A DNA stretch of 64,000 nt, taken from positions 31,712,907 to 31,776,906 of the forward strand of contig CM017563.1 of the NCBI GenBank assembly GCA_007844125.1, read 5' to 3'. Shown piece by piece: positions 53,249 to 64,000 of the stretch; the first letter of the stretch is position 1, and every line of letters starts with the position of its first letter. The notes beneath the pieces were generated by a model. It made no database searches and was not told the DNA's origin. It was given only the letters and a program-made list of their open reading frames with translations. This DNA comes from Sinonovacula constricta (taxonomy: Eukaryota > Mollusca > Bivalvia > Cardiida > Solecurtidae). Both the position numbers and the translations under genes were made by a program.

Positions 53249-55799
53249 CAGCATGTTTTATCATACGGTGAAAAGCTTGTGCGATTTTAAAGTCAATGGA
53301 CACACCCTTATGAATTATCTTTCCCTGATAGTGTATTATTTGTACAGGGCAAAAACCTTTCAACTTTCCCCAATAATTCATAATTACACAGTAAAGGTGC
53401 ATCGGCAGAGTCAGTAATTGTGAGAAACAACTCAAAAAATCAATGTGTTGATATATATTCTGACAAGTATTCTGACTGCAGCAACTTTGTTACTCATGTC
53501 TATTTCGCAATTCTTCGCAAGCCGAAATATCTTAAGAAAAAAAAACGAAGAACAATTTTAGAAAAATGGACAATCCAGAATATGATACCAACACAGATAA
53601 TTGACAAATATATTCCATTTTTGTATTCTAAAGGTGCAAGAACTTAATGTCAATGTAGTCTCGGGGTGAAGGCTTAATTAATTGTGTCTTCACAAAATGG
53701 TGCATCTTTTTGGCGAGGTTAACTTCTTACCACAAATTACGCCATCATTTCTGCCACAAAAGTACGTCATTTGTCTGATGCCATAGTTTTTAGTATGTAG
53801 TATTGCACAAAGTAGCATCATTTGTAAATACTTTCTGAGAACACGATATGAATTACTATTATTTTCCTCACAATGGTTCGAACTGTGCTTATTTTGCAAG
53901 ATATTAAATATTATTGTTCAGGTTCCGCCGTTTCTTGAATATAACATTGAAATTAAAACAAAACTTTAGAATATCATTTTATCAATATCTGAAAGACAGA
54001 ACATTTTAATATGAAAAGTTTATATTTACTACACCGGACAAAATTTTCTTGTTGTGGTATTTTTGTTAAGACGGTGCTTTGCCAGAAGTATTTATGGCAT
54101 TTTATTAGAAATTTATTTGATATACTAGATGATAGTTGTCTGCAATATGACAATTTATTGTAAACAGATGAATCATTTGTTACATATACACAAACTGTTA
54201 GCTTATAAAAGACCATTATTTGCGGAAACAACATATTTTTCTCTATTTAACAGACCATGATAATTGATTATATCTAAGACAATTAATAGAGTGTCGAATA
54301 GGTTATTGTGTACGCATATCTAGAAACGTCTGATTGTATTCACATGTAGCAGCATTTTCTTGAAAAAAGTAACGTTTCTTTTAAAGATTTATTGCTTAAG
54401 TTAGATGTATTACAGAACGGTTACTCCTCTTATTGATTAGCCTCTAAACGCGTGGGTTCAGTTCCAATTCGGGGCGAAGGACTGCACGCAGGAAGGTAGT
54501 CCAGCTACCACCGGTGGGCCGATTGTTCTAGAAATCTGCGACTTTTAAGTATTTGTAGACATATATAATGCCGCATTCATGAAAGATTTTTTACTCAAAG
54601 ATTTAACAGGCTTGGACAATGGAAAAGCAAGAAGTGTCATGCAGTTACAACATGAATATAAGTTTTTCATTAACAACACAAATGCCCTATAATAAGAAGT
54701 AACATTATTAGTTACAATAATGTCTCAAACTAGAAACCTTTCTACTGAAGGTAATGCTTTCAGTGCACAATTGATTCAATATCAGAGATAAGTGTAGACA
54801 CACATGACGCACTTTTAAGTCCCAACTGCCTTCCTGGCTAGACATTTTCCAGACTGTCAATTTAAGGCTTATTATTCCATGTAAAACCTCGTCAAGATAT
54901 TGGTCAATTGCCAGGGTCACAAACACTGCGGACCATACACGTTGATGCAACAAAAAAGTGCACAAAGTTTGCACTGTATTACTGAAACTTAGTTCGATTG
55001 TCTTTAATTCTCAAGAATCAGCAATCAATCAGCGTCAGCAATATATTTATCCATTGAGAGTAGTGATGTGTATGTTTATTTTTACTAGTTCATCTTAATT
55101 AGTTATCTCAATTAGTTTAAAATTATGTAAAATATAATCCTGTGTTATCTTCATTTCTATGACCACAAGCATAACTCAAAATAACGTCAGAAATAAGACT
55201 TAGGATTATGTTTATATGTTTACACAAAACCTTAAGATAGAAAAGAATATATGTTTCATCATTAACCTACTACTGTGGCCAAGCTCTTGTTCCACATCAG
55301 ACTCTGCAGACGCTGTATGAAAGCTATGTGTCCTATCTCACACTGAACTATGTCAGTTTGCTCGGCAAACAATTAGGGAAATATCACCCTTGAAACAGAA
55401 ATAAAATACACGTACTTTCTTATTATTTCGCCCTAGAATTCTTGCTGATAATAAATATGGTTTTGTCAGACAACCGAAATCGGAATGTTTGTTTTTAATT
55501 GGCTCACTATTTGCTTAATGATTTGTCTTATAAGTAACACACGTTGCTGTCTATTACCTTTCTTTGAATGATTGTTAAAATTGATTCAAATCTTATACGT
55601 GTTTTGAATGTATGCGTTTTGAATTCATTATATTCGACTGAAAACTATATTTGATTGTTTGGATACATAAGATGTTAAAGCATCCCTATTAAAGCAAAAG
55701 AAACTTATTTTTTTGTCCTGTGACCAAGTATGCAAAATTATCGGACGTCAAATAATTAAATGAGTTTCTCCACATTATTGGCAGTTATCCATGACCTTT
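53249..55799. other. Intergenic, nothing beyond one tRNA-like repeat
   Basis: Only the tRNA-like repeat at 54430-54545 is recognised. ORFs of 60-90 residues lack similarity to known families. Confidence 0.5.
54430..54545 (+). repeat. tRNA-like repeat fragment
   Basis: TTAGCCTCTAAACGCGTGGG, TTCAGTTCCAATTCGGGG, then GGTAGTCCAGCTACCACCGG. Looks like a diverged SINE head and body. Confidence 0.3.
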
Positions 55800-56300
55800 A
55801 GAGAATAGTTAAGTCAAACGTTTTCCACCGTTAGCACTGTTAGATTAATCTTAGACTTACAGCAGTTAAGGACTGATAAATAAAATAGTCGGCAACTTTA
55901 ACCCCTTGACCCTTGACAACAAGGCCAGAGTTGGCTCTGAGGGACTAAAATGTTGAATGGTCAGCAACCTTAACCCCTTGACCACAGACACTGATGGTTC
56001 AGAAGTTGTACTGTTAGATGGATCTTGAACTCAAAGCTCAGAGGAACAGAAAAGTTGAATGGACAACAATCTTAACCGATTGACCATAGAAGCCAATGGT
56101 TCAGCAGTTGTGCTGTAAGATGGGTCTTGAACTCAAAATTCTGAGGGACTGAAAAGTTGAATTGTCAGCAACCTTAACCCCTTGACCATAGACACCAATG
56201 TTTCAGTGTTAGCACTGTTAGATGGGTATGGAGCTCACAGCACCGAGTAACAGAGAAGTTGTGTAGCCAGAAAATTTATCACCGTAACCATGGACATCCA
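55800..56300. repeat. ~102-bp tandem repeat
   Basis: Units start around AACCCCTTGACC at 55900, 55972, 56074 and 56176 (spacing 72, 102, 102) and carry GGTTCAGCAGTTGTGCTG, TAGATGGGTCTTGAACTC and GAAAAGTTGAAT. Diverged edges extend the array to about 500 bp. Confidence 0.8.
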
Positions 56301-57062
56301 TACAATTTATTTAGTACTTTAAGGCTTCTTGTTCATTAAATTAACTAGGTCAAACAAGAAACAAACCAGGGCGTGATGAAGAATTGTTTCTGACAAATCT
56401 CCTATCACAAATCTCGCAGTCTTGCCACGTCCATCTTATATCATGGACACCACCAGACCCTAGCTGTCAATTAACACACGACTGATTTTCTAAGTTGTCA
56501 CCAATATTACATGATGTATAAAGATTGCTTCATCAAGAGAGCCAGAAAAGGGGGCAGCTTTTTTATAAATCTGTTACAAAAAAGGTTCTTCAAGCCATAG
56601 TTGCCCCAAACGCCAACATATTTTATATTTTATCAATTTCAGTTTTTTTCTTCTTGTTAACAAAGTCTGTTTATATGTACCCACCCAACCACAATGAGAC
56701 TAGCTAAATGATATGATCTTAATGACATAACACCAACAAAGGAACAGATCACTTGTAAACCTTCTAGCAGAATATATATCACGTTATGGATACATTCATG
56801 ACATCTTATTGAATAATTGTATTTCAGACATAGTTGTCTGGAGCCAAAGCGACTGTCATCCCCGTATTGGTGACACATTCCATTTTCACAACTCAATAAA
56901 CTCAAATGCCTGTGTGTTACGTTTTATCTGTTATAGAGCTCTGCTTATTCAGATTGCGCGATAGAATCAATGAATGTAGAGCAAGTGTAATAGAAAATAT
57001 AGAGTGTTTAAAAATTAACACGACTGATGTGTTGCATACTTTAATAAAGATGTGTATGTCAA

Positions 57063-57071
57063 ACACACACA

Positions 57072-57153
<82 letters not shown>

Positions 57154-57158
57154 CACAC
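57063..57158. repeat. (CA)n(CGCA)n microsatellite
   Basis: CACACA repeat running into CGCACGCACG and back to CACACA. Alternating purine-pyrimidine, so a Z-DNA candidate. ORFs on both strands here are repeat artefacts. Confidence 0.95.
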
Positions 57159-57716
57159 AGAGATATAAAATACATAATATATACATAATATATATATTTA
57201 TCGAGATAGAAATAGTTTAAAGCACACTTAATTAATCTACTGTTTTATTGAAAATTTCAGATTCAATGAACAGCAAGTTAAAATCTTTTGCGTGATGATT
57301 AATTTATAATCAGACTTTCGGAGATGTTTTACAACGTTATATTGGCTAGTGCTTATCAATGGTTTATGGATCACTTACAAGGTACAGCACAGAAAAGCAA
57401 ATAAAGCAGATATGTTTCTTTAGTTTAAACCGTTAAAAATAATTTTAAAAAATCAGCAAGTAATTTGAAAGGTGGAAGATTTATGGTTGACCTTACAAAA
57501 GAAGTAGCAAAGCAATGGTGTTAAAGCTGTACTTTTAATTCATATCTTCATTCTTTTTTCCTTTGTTTATTTTAAAAGAAAGCATAGACAATTAGCATAG
57601 ACATGTTAGTATAAATCTAATTGGAGAGAAACTTTGGCAATAATAAAAAGTATGCTGCATTTTTAAAGAAATATGATAATGTTATGTTTCTTAAATTAAA
57701 AATTAAGGTTCTTTTG

Positions 57717-58025
57717 AATAATTTTGAATAAAGCAAAATAAATAAATAAATAAATTTGTACAAACAAATAATAAAAAGGCAAAAGAAATAGCAACAACAA
57801 CACAAAACACCGAAACAAAAATAAAATAAAAAAAACAACAAAATGAACAAAATAATAAAACAAATAATTTTGCATAAAGCAAAATAAATAAATTAATTAA
57901 TAAAAACAAATAAAAACAAATAATAAAAAGGCAAAAGAAATGGCAACAACAACACAAAACACAAAACAATAAAGTAAAATGAAAAAACAACAATATGATT
58001 AAAATAATAAAACAATGCAAATAAA
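57717..58025. repeat. Tandem duplication of an AT-rich block (~150 bp)
   Basis: TTTTGAATAAAGCAAAATAA at 57723 and TTTTGCATAAAGCAAAATAA at 57869 start two similar blocks, each ending with GGCAAAAGAAATGGCAACAA-like sequence and CACAAAACAC. Confidence 0.75.
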
Positions 58026-58174
58026 AAATCATTGTCTTGCTTTATTACCGGTTTCTCAGTGTTCAAACCATTTAGTTTTTAGACAATTTTAGACCTTTCT
58101 TTTAAAAGACAAACCGTGCTAAAATGTTTTGTTTGTATTTGTTACATCGCACTCAATATGGTCATATTAGTTAC

Positions 58175-58345
58175 ATCCGATTTAATACTAGTGCAGGAAT
58201 ACCTTAGACAAATTGCTAGGTACACGTAGAACCACCGGCGCATCAAAGGTCAACTGGATAACATCCCCACATGCAAGCTCTCCTTACAGGGAATCCACGC
58301 GGCGATTTAACATAAAACAAACCCCACCCTTATGGTGTTTCCAGC
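58175..58345 (+). repeat. Interspersed repeat family B, copy
   Basis: Core CGTAGAACCACCGGCGCATC followed by AAAGGTCAACTGGATAAC and CCCACATGCAAGCTCTCC. Same order as the 32770 copy. Confidence 0.55.
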
Positions 58346-59257
58346 AAGTAAAGTGTTAACATAGAACACATACTTGTACGAGGGAAGTAGATTTTGCCAG
58401 CTTGCTTGACTGAAAATTCAATTGTTCCAAAGTTTTATCTATGAAAACTGCTGGAAACTTGGTTCTTTATGGTAAAATAATTAAATTTGTGATCCATGGT
58501 TACAACACTTGCTGTACATTCTTTTGGAGTAAGCTTCAAGGGGCATTAAATCCACCATGTAGCATTTGCTCAACACATCAGTTAATAAAAATGCATATAT
58601 TTTTACTAAGAGTTTGAAAGAGATATCATCCTTTACTATAAAACTAATAAACCCTCTTCTTGTACATTGATTGTAGTCATATTCAATAAAACCTAATATA
58701 TTGATATTTTTTTAAGTTCAACATCTTTTGACCTTCTTGTACATATCTTATATAAACTTTCTTTTTATACCGTTTGTAGTACTACATCATAAGACATATT
58801 ATTGCTGAATAGTATTTCCATTGTGCCCACACTCTCCCTTTAAAGCTTATGAAGACGAATTGAGGGTTATCAATCAGCTACAATGTTGCTTGGCTACAGC
58901 CTGACACTATCAGACAATTTATTCTGTAAAATGTAGTTATCAGTATCTATCTTCTTGTGTATCTATACCTTTCAGTACGGCTATCTTGAAACAAATAAAA
59001 TTAGATATTAGGTGCAATATTTGGAACAATCCCACCCACACGCGCCCAAATAATAACGAATTCATGTTTAAGATAATACCATAAAACATTTTGAAACTTA
59101 ACATATGGAAATGGAAATCATATTGAACAGATTGAATATTCATTTGAACAAGAAAAGACAACAACTGCGGTTGCTCCCAGATGCCAGTTTCTTTATTTAA
59201 AAAAAATGACAACTGTGCATAGTTCCAAGGCTTGTCTGCTCGGTTTCATGATAGTTC

Positions 59258-59395
59258 GACAGGATGTGACAGGATCATAACTGGTATTCAGACCATGCTA
59301 TACATAGTGAAGGGATCACTCATTCAAGCTGACACCGTCTTCTTATAAGTGAAATACACATAGTGGGACGACAAAAAACTAACAAATAAACAAAA
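59258..59395 (+). mobile_element. Truncated family A SINE, copy 8
   Basis: Only the 3' body remains (GGATGTGACAGGATCATAAC, CATGCTATACATAGTGAAGG) with the tail AACAAATAAACAAA. Degenerate and without the tRNA head. Confidence 0.55.
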
Positions 59396-62300
59396 ATGTC
59401 TTTTACAATTATGTCTTCTCTTGTTTTTCTTTTTGTCTACGTTAAGAGAAAGACATAAATGTGGATGAGGAGTAAATCTGTTGCTTTTAACAATACAGTA
59501 TTCGAGTTTAATTGCTGATATTTTGATATGTATGTGCCCAATTGTCTTCACTTGAACACTTTTTTGTAATTTGGATGTCTACATAAACGACAGGCATTAA
59601 AAGTAAATGGTCGGCAACATGCTTGGCGCCAGACAATCTAACATTTTACGAGCTATCTTTCAACCATGACAGTGATTTCGTTAACAGAAAACAACTGCAG
59701 AGATTCACGTATACACATGGTGGACTGTGTGTCTGTTCCTTGTTAGTTAAGGTGACATTAGGTGATTATTGCACCTTGGTTAGAGATTGCAGACGCTTTG
59801 TTCTCTTAAACACTGTATGGTCAGAAATGAGTCCACACGACCGGTCACTTCCTGAGTGTGATTCATCACTGACCAGTCGATGCTTCTAGATACATGGATC
59901 ATGTGCCTTTTTTTGGATTAATTGGACACTGGGGACGTGGACAGCAAAGTAGTTCATTTATTCTTTTTTTTTCATTTTTATATTGAGTTATAAATTGAAC
60001 TATGAATTGCTTTATTTATTGTTATCATAACATGGATCTGAAAGTTTTTACTTTGAACAACGTTAGGCATATGAAAAAAATATAAATTGTAAATAATGGT
60101 TGGAAACGTAATTAGCAATGGACAAATCACTGATAACTCGTAGTTCTCAAAGAACTAACTCCTTTACCAGCTGCACCGAAAACATTCTTACGGAAAGGTC
60201 TTATAAAAACGTCGTACATAAAACCCAGATATTGGTTCAGGGCGTCGCTCCATCGGAATTATATCTCAATGATTTTTTCTTCCTGCGATGTACAAAACAG
60301 ACACAAATTAAAATAACTGTATGGGGTTTACTTATACATGTACATGTATTGCTTATCTTTTGATAGAATGCCAGTCATTACTTTGTTCATTTTAAATTAG
60401 CAAAATGATTATGGACTGAAAAATACTTGCAGCAATACCTTATATGCTGTACTAGTATGCTTATTTTTTTCGGAATGCTTGTTTAAATTTGGAATCTTTT
60501 TACAATATTATCCCGGTAAAACACACACAAAACAAACAGAATATGTTTTTTTCGAGGAAGAACAATCAGTAATAAAAATCACCATTAATGTTGTATGTCT
60601 AGAAGGATATTACTCATGATAGATATTGAATTGCATTTTCCAATTAGCTCCAACAATGATATCGTCATGGATGACTGCAGCAGGAAATGTTAGGCGTCAA
60701 TAATATCATAAACCATCAGTTGTATTACATGGCTTTGCGCTTTGGTTGATGGCTATTTTTTTCTTTTATTGCTTTTGAACATGGAAATATTGTAATAGTG
60801 ATAATAAATTCTGATAGAAAGGGAACCACTTAATCTACCAAGCCCGCGAATTTTCTTCGCGTAAAACAACAGTGTACATCCAGACCATGTCTTGTACAAG
60901 AACTTGAGCAATTCGATCAAGTTATGCACTACGTGCTGTCCAGTTAAATAGAAAACAGAAAATGAAGTCCTTATTAAACAAACCATTTAAAAAATAAACT
61001 ACAGTTTGAAATCACACTACTCAAGATAAAAATAAAATTAATTTATATAGTTTTTCCACCAATCGATGTAAGATTAAGCTTTGGTCCGCTATCTATGGCA
61101 GATATGAATTTAAAGACTTTTGTTGCCTGATGAATTGTTCAGACGATGATAATTTAAAATCTATAGCCCCTATGTTCATGCAGTAATGCAACCTAATAAT
61201 TGAAATATGAGACAAATGTATCAGATGTTTTGTTATTCACACGATGAATTAAATACTAAAAATTAGAAACAGCAGCATCAACGTAACTTGCTCCTTTGTC
61301 AGATCAATGACAAAAAAACGACCATCACTTTTTTTGCTTAGTTTAAAACCTTGTTGCATAAAATGAATGATTTGGTTATATTTATTTCATATTTAATAAA
61401 ACATATAAATTACAATTAAAATTTAATAACATTATCGTGTGTTCTTTATTTTGTTTGTTCAAAAATGTCAAACTTTAAAGTTTTGACATTTTTGCTAAAA
61501 GTACTTCTGGCCAAGTCATGATAAGCAACAAAAAGCAATGTACTTTTTTCAATAACATATTTACAGTTCATGTGAAAAAAAATCCTTAATAATACAATTT
61601 ATGCAACCAGATTCGAAACTAAGCACAAAATGTAATGCCCGTTATTTTTTCCAGTTATCTGAAAAAGATCCAACTACAAATTTGTGTTTTATAAGTTTTA
61701 TAACAAAACTCTAAAGAAAAAATATTTTGATTTTATAATTATTATAGTACTAAAACACAATTATTGTTTTAAATTAAAGTGACTTTGAAGACTTGATTCT
61801 TTAATATTTTTATTACACTAGTAAATCAAAATCTAACTTAGATTGAAATGACACAACTATGTTTTTTATGATATTATAATATTCACTTTGTATTTGGGCT
61901 AGATGCCTTTATTTACAATAAATATACAATACAATTTACAAGAAATGTTGATTTGGGTTAAGTTGACTTTAGTCCGCCTATTTTGTTGTTGTTTTTTACA
62001 AAATCTTGTACACTAATTAAAATAAGTTTTATTTATGTAGGTGCTATAGAGTACTACTTATACATAATTTTTTTGCTGAGACCTTTGGTAACATATTTTA
62101 AGAATACGGATCATCAACTATTTGTAACACTGTTATTTTTAATCTTTATTAGTATAGAGTAACTACGATTCAATTTTCTCATTTTTCGATGTTTAATACA
62201 AATAATAAACACGCGATAAAAATACAGCCTCAGAAAACACTTTATCAATTAGTCTGTCATAAAGTAGTCATTACAATAATTAATTCCAGTATTCTTTATA

Positions 62301-64000
62301 CATTCCAACAAAATTCATCTTACTTACATATTCCCATCAAAGACATTGTCGTATAAACACCCTTCCCCAGCAAAATTATAAATAAAATACCTAATGGCAA
62401 AGAAATCGCTCGAAATATCATCACCTGCCGTTTTAGAAGGTGTGACCGAGATATTAGCATTTGCTATGATTTTCATAAATGTGTCATTGAAATGTATTTA
62501 AAAACAAAACTGTTGTTTTAGACTACTGTTGAAGTTTATTTCCTAGTATCACCTAGTTTTGGGGAAACTGATAACTTGTATTCATTTTTTCTTCTTTTGC
62601 TTGTGTTTCTTGGTGATACTATGGTGTGTTTTTTTTAAAAAAATTCGGTATAAAAATATGTCATATGGCATAAACCTTCTAATGAAAATTGCCAACAATC
62701 GAACTGGAATGTTACCTTAGCTTAGGGTAATATTCATGGAACTATAAAAGAATCAGGCTAGTGGCAATTTTTATTTAATTATTCATCTTATATACATATA
62801 TAGACTGAATCTCTAAAATTGTGAGAATCTCTTCATTGAGCAAATAAAATAATCTTACATACAAAAAGTTACCATTGCCACTTTTGTTTTAAAGTTGATT
62901 TTTCTGAATTAATTGTTTCCTCATTATGTCATAGTACAGCTCCATACAAATTAAAATCATTTCAAATGAATTCGCCTTAAATCAACTCATACATGTACGC
63001 GAAATTCGCGGACTGTATTTCCCTTGTTGCAATGGTCATTTTTTAAGAGAGTGGCTGTATTTGTAAACTTATGAATAGGCCTGTCTTAAAGACAGCGATG
63101 ATGATATGTTAACAATGTTATGGCTGTTAACGATGGAGACAAAAATTTGTCTGACAGAAGCGACGTTGTTTTCTCCCAACATTTCTCTTTTTATCTCGCT
63201 CACTCTGTACATTGTTGTCCTTGTAAGGTCGATATATAAGTCAGCCCGATACATCTTCCCAGGTCAATGTACTCTGATAGAAGGAGAAGTCTTTATATTT
63301 GATTTTATTTGTTTTGTTACTTACAAATAATTATATATACAAAATAAGCTTTTGAAATAGAAAATGCCACGCTAAATCATGTTAAGGGAGTTAATCGAGT
63401 TAATTTAAGTGCCAAACTATGTGTTGTTCGTTATATTATAAAAATGGGACCACTGCCTTCGTTTTGAAAATTAATTTTGTCTCTACTACATGTATCAAAC
63501 CATCGAATCATCAATGCCATAAAGACAATCATTTATCTTTTCGTCTGCATTTGCACATGATCTTTTTCAAACCGAGAATTCTATTTCGTTTTTTGGTATT
63601 AATTTATAAAGATGTCACGTTGAACAAGACAGACATACGAGTATGATGCTGGACAGAGTGTTTTAAGTTGTTAACTTAATCAGACCCATACTTGTGGGAA
63701 GATTTTCGCTTGCTGGATACAGTCAATTGATTTTTAGGTCGCCTATTTATATTTGGAAACACCTATGAAATGGCGTCTTTACAAACTGATTTAATTTTAT
63801 GGCTATTATCATTCTATTACAAACAGTAAAATGAACACATGCCATGCATTTGGAATTCTTTTTTTTTTCTTTCGTTAAAAACCACCGCTAAAATGAAAAA
63901 CTAAACGTAAGAAATATGAAGTAAAATTCAAACATGTATGAATTTTTCATCCTTGTTTTTATGTTATAATACTGCAAATATACTTAAATGCAATTAACTG
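59396..64000. other. AT-rich intergenic, no gene recognised
   Basis: Frames at 59623-59889, 60118-60363 and 63106-63330 have somewhat balanced composition but no recognisable domain, start context or splice partner. GCGAAATTCGCG-like words occur near 60845 and 63000, similar to motifs in the 38094 element. Confidence 0.5.
61460..61494. repeat. Near-perfect palindrome
   Basis: CAAAAATGTCAAACTTT / AAAGTTTTGACATTTTTG, one extra T. Would form a 17-bp hairpin without a loop. Not linked to a gene. Confidence 0.6.

Noticed and set aside
56906..57220. 104-residue frame with Thr-His repeats and its opposite-strand Cys-Val frame
   Set aside because: Translation of the CA/CGCA microsatellite.
57617..58032. 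Hydrophobic Phe/Leu/Cys-rich minus-strand frames that look like membrane proteins
   Set aside because: They come from the AT-rich tandem duplication (AATAAA and ACAACA repeats).
59623..59889. 88-residue frame with balanced composition
   Set aside because: No recognisable domain, no splice sites in a sensible place, and no neighbouring exon.
63106..63330. 74-residue membrane-like frame near the window end
   Set aside because: Hydrophobic segments only; no family motif, and an equally open frame exists on the other strand.

Overview
This is an AT-rich, intron-rich animal nuclear window. The repeat types (tRNA-headed SINEs, a short-LTR Gypsy element with a tRNA-Leu-type primer site, many small TIR elements) and the invertebrate-style genes suggest a mollusc, most likely a bivalve. 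That identification is inference. No prokaryotic gene, operon, CRISPR array or ribosomal RNA was seen.

Two protein-coding genes are supported, arranged tail to tail. (1) The RAB6 small GTPase gene is on the + strand. Seven exons between 110 and 10685 encode residues from the GKTS motif to a Cys-Ala-Cys prenylation end. The first exon lies before base 1. Joined lengths give 184 residues, which with the roughly 24 missing N-terminal residues matches the usual 208. (2) A flavin-containing monooxygenase (FMO) is on the - strand. Ten coding exons from 47088 down to 26768 encode about 525 residues, including the FAD and NADPH glycine-rich motifs, the FMO signature and a C-terminal membrane anchor. 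All exon phases join correctly. The start codon sits 2 nt after a splice acceptor, so at least one 5' UTR exon lies further upstream and was not identified.

The rest is mainly repeat DNA. RAB6 introns carry three copies of a tRNA-derived SINE (family A) and two of a second interspersed repeat (family B). The 16 kb between the gene ends holds TIR elements of an AAGGTGGTATC family, palindromic repeats, CCAAT-box clusters and a GACA array. FMO introns hold a 551-bp TIR element with AGTAGGG repeats and a 52-bp minisatellite made from the exon 6 splice junction. They also hold a SINE split by a 958-bp TA-flanked element, a 1.1-kb 26-bp minisatellite and a 3.7-kb Gypsy-type LTR retrotransposon lacking its reverse transcriptase core.

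Upstream of FMO (47451-49169) is a hAT-like transposon remnant with a TTF-type zinc finger. Nested inside it is a second TIR element carrying a fragment of a RecQ-like helicase. From 49170 to 64000 no conserved gene was recognised. That part has MITE copies, SINEs, tRNA-like repeats, a ~102-bp tandem repeat and microsatellites. The strongest leads are the splice-junction minisatellite and the nested transposons whose target duplications and termini can be read directly.
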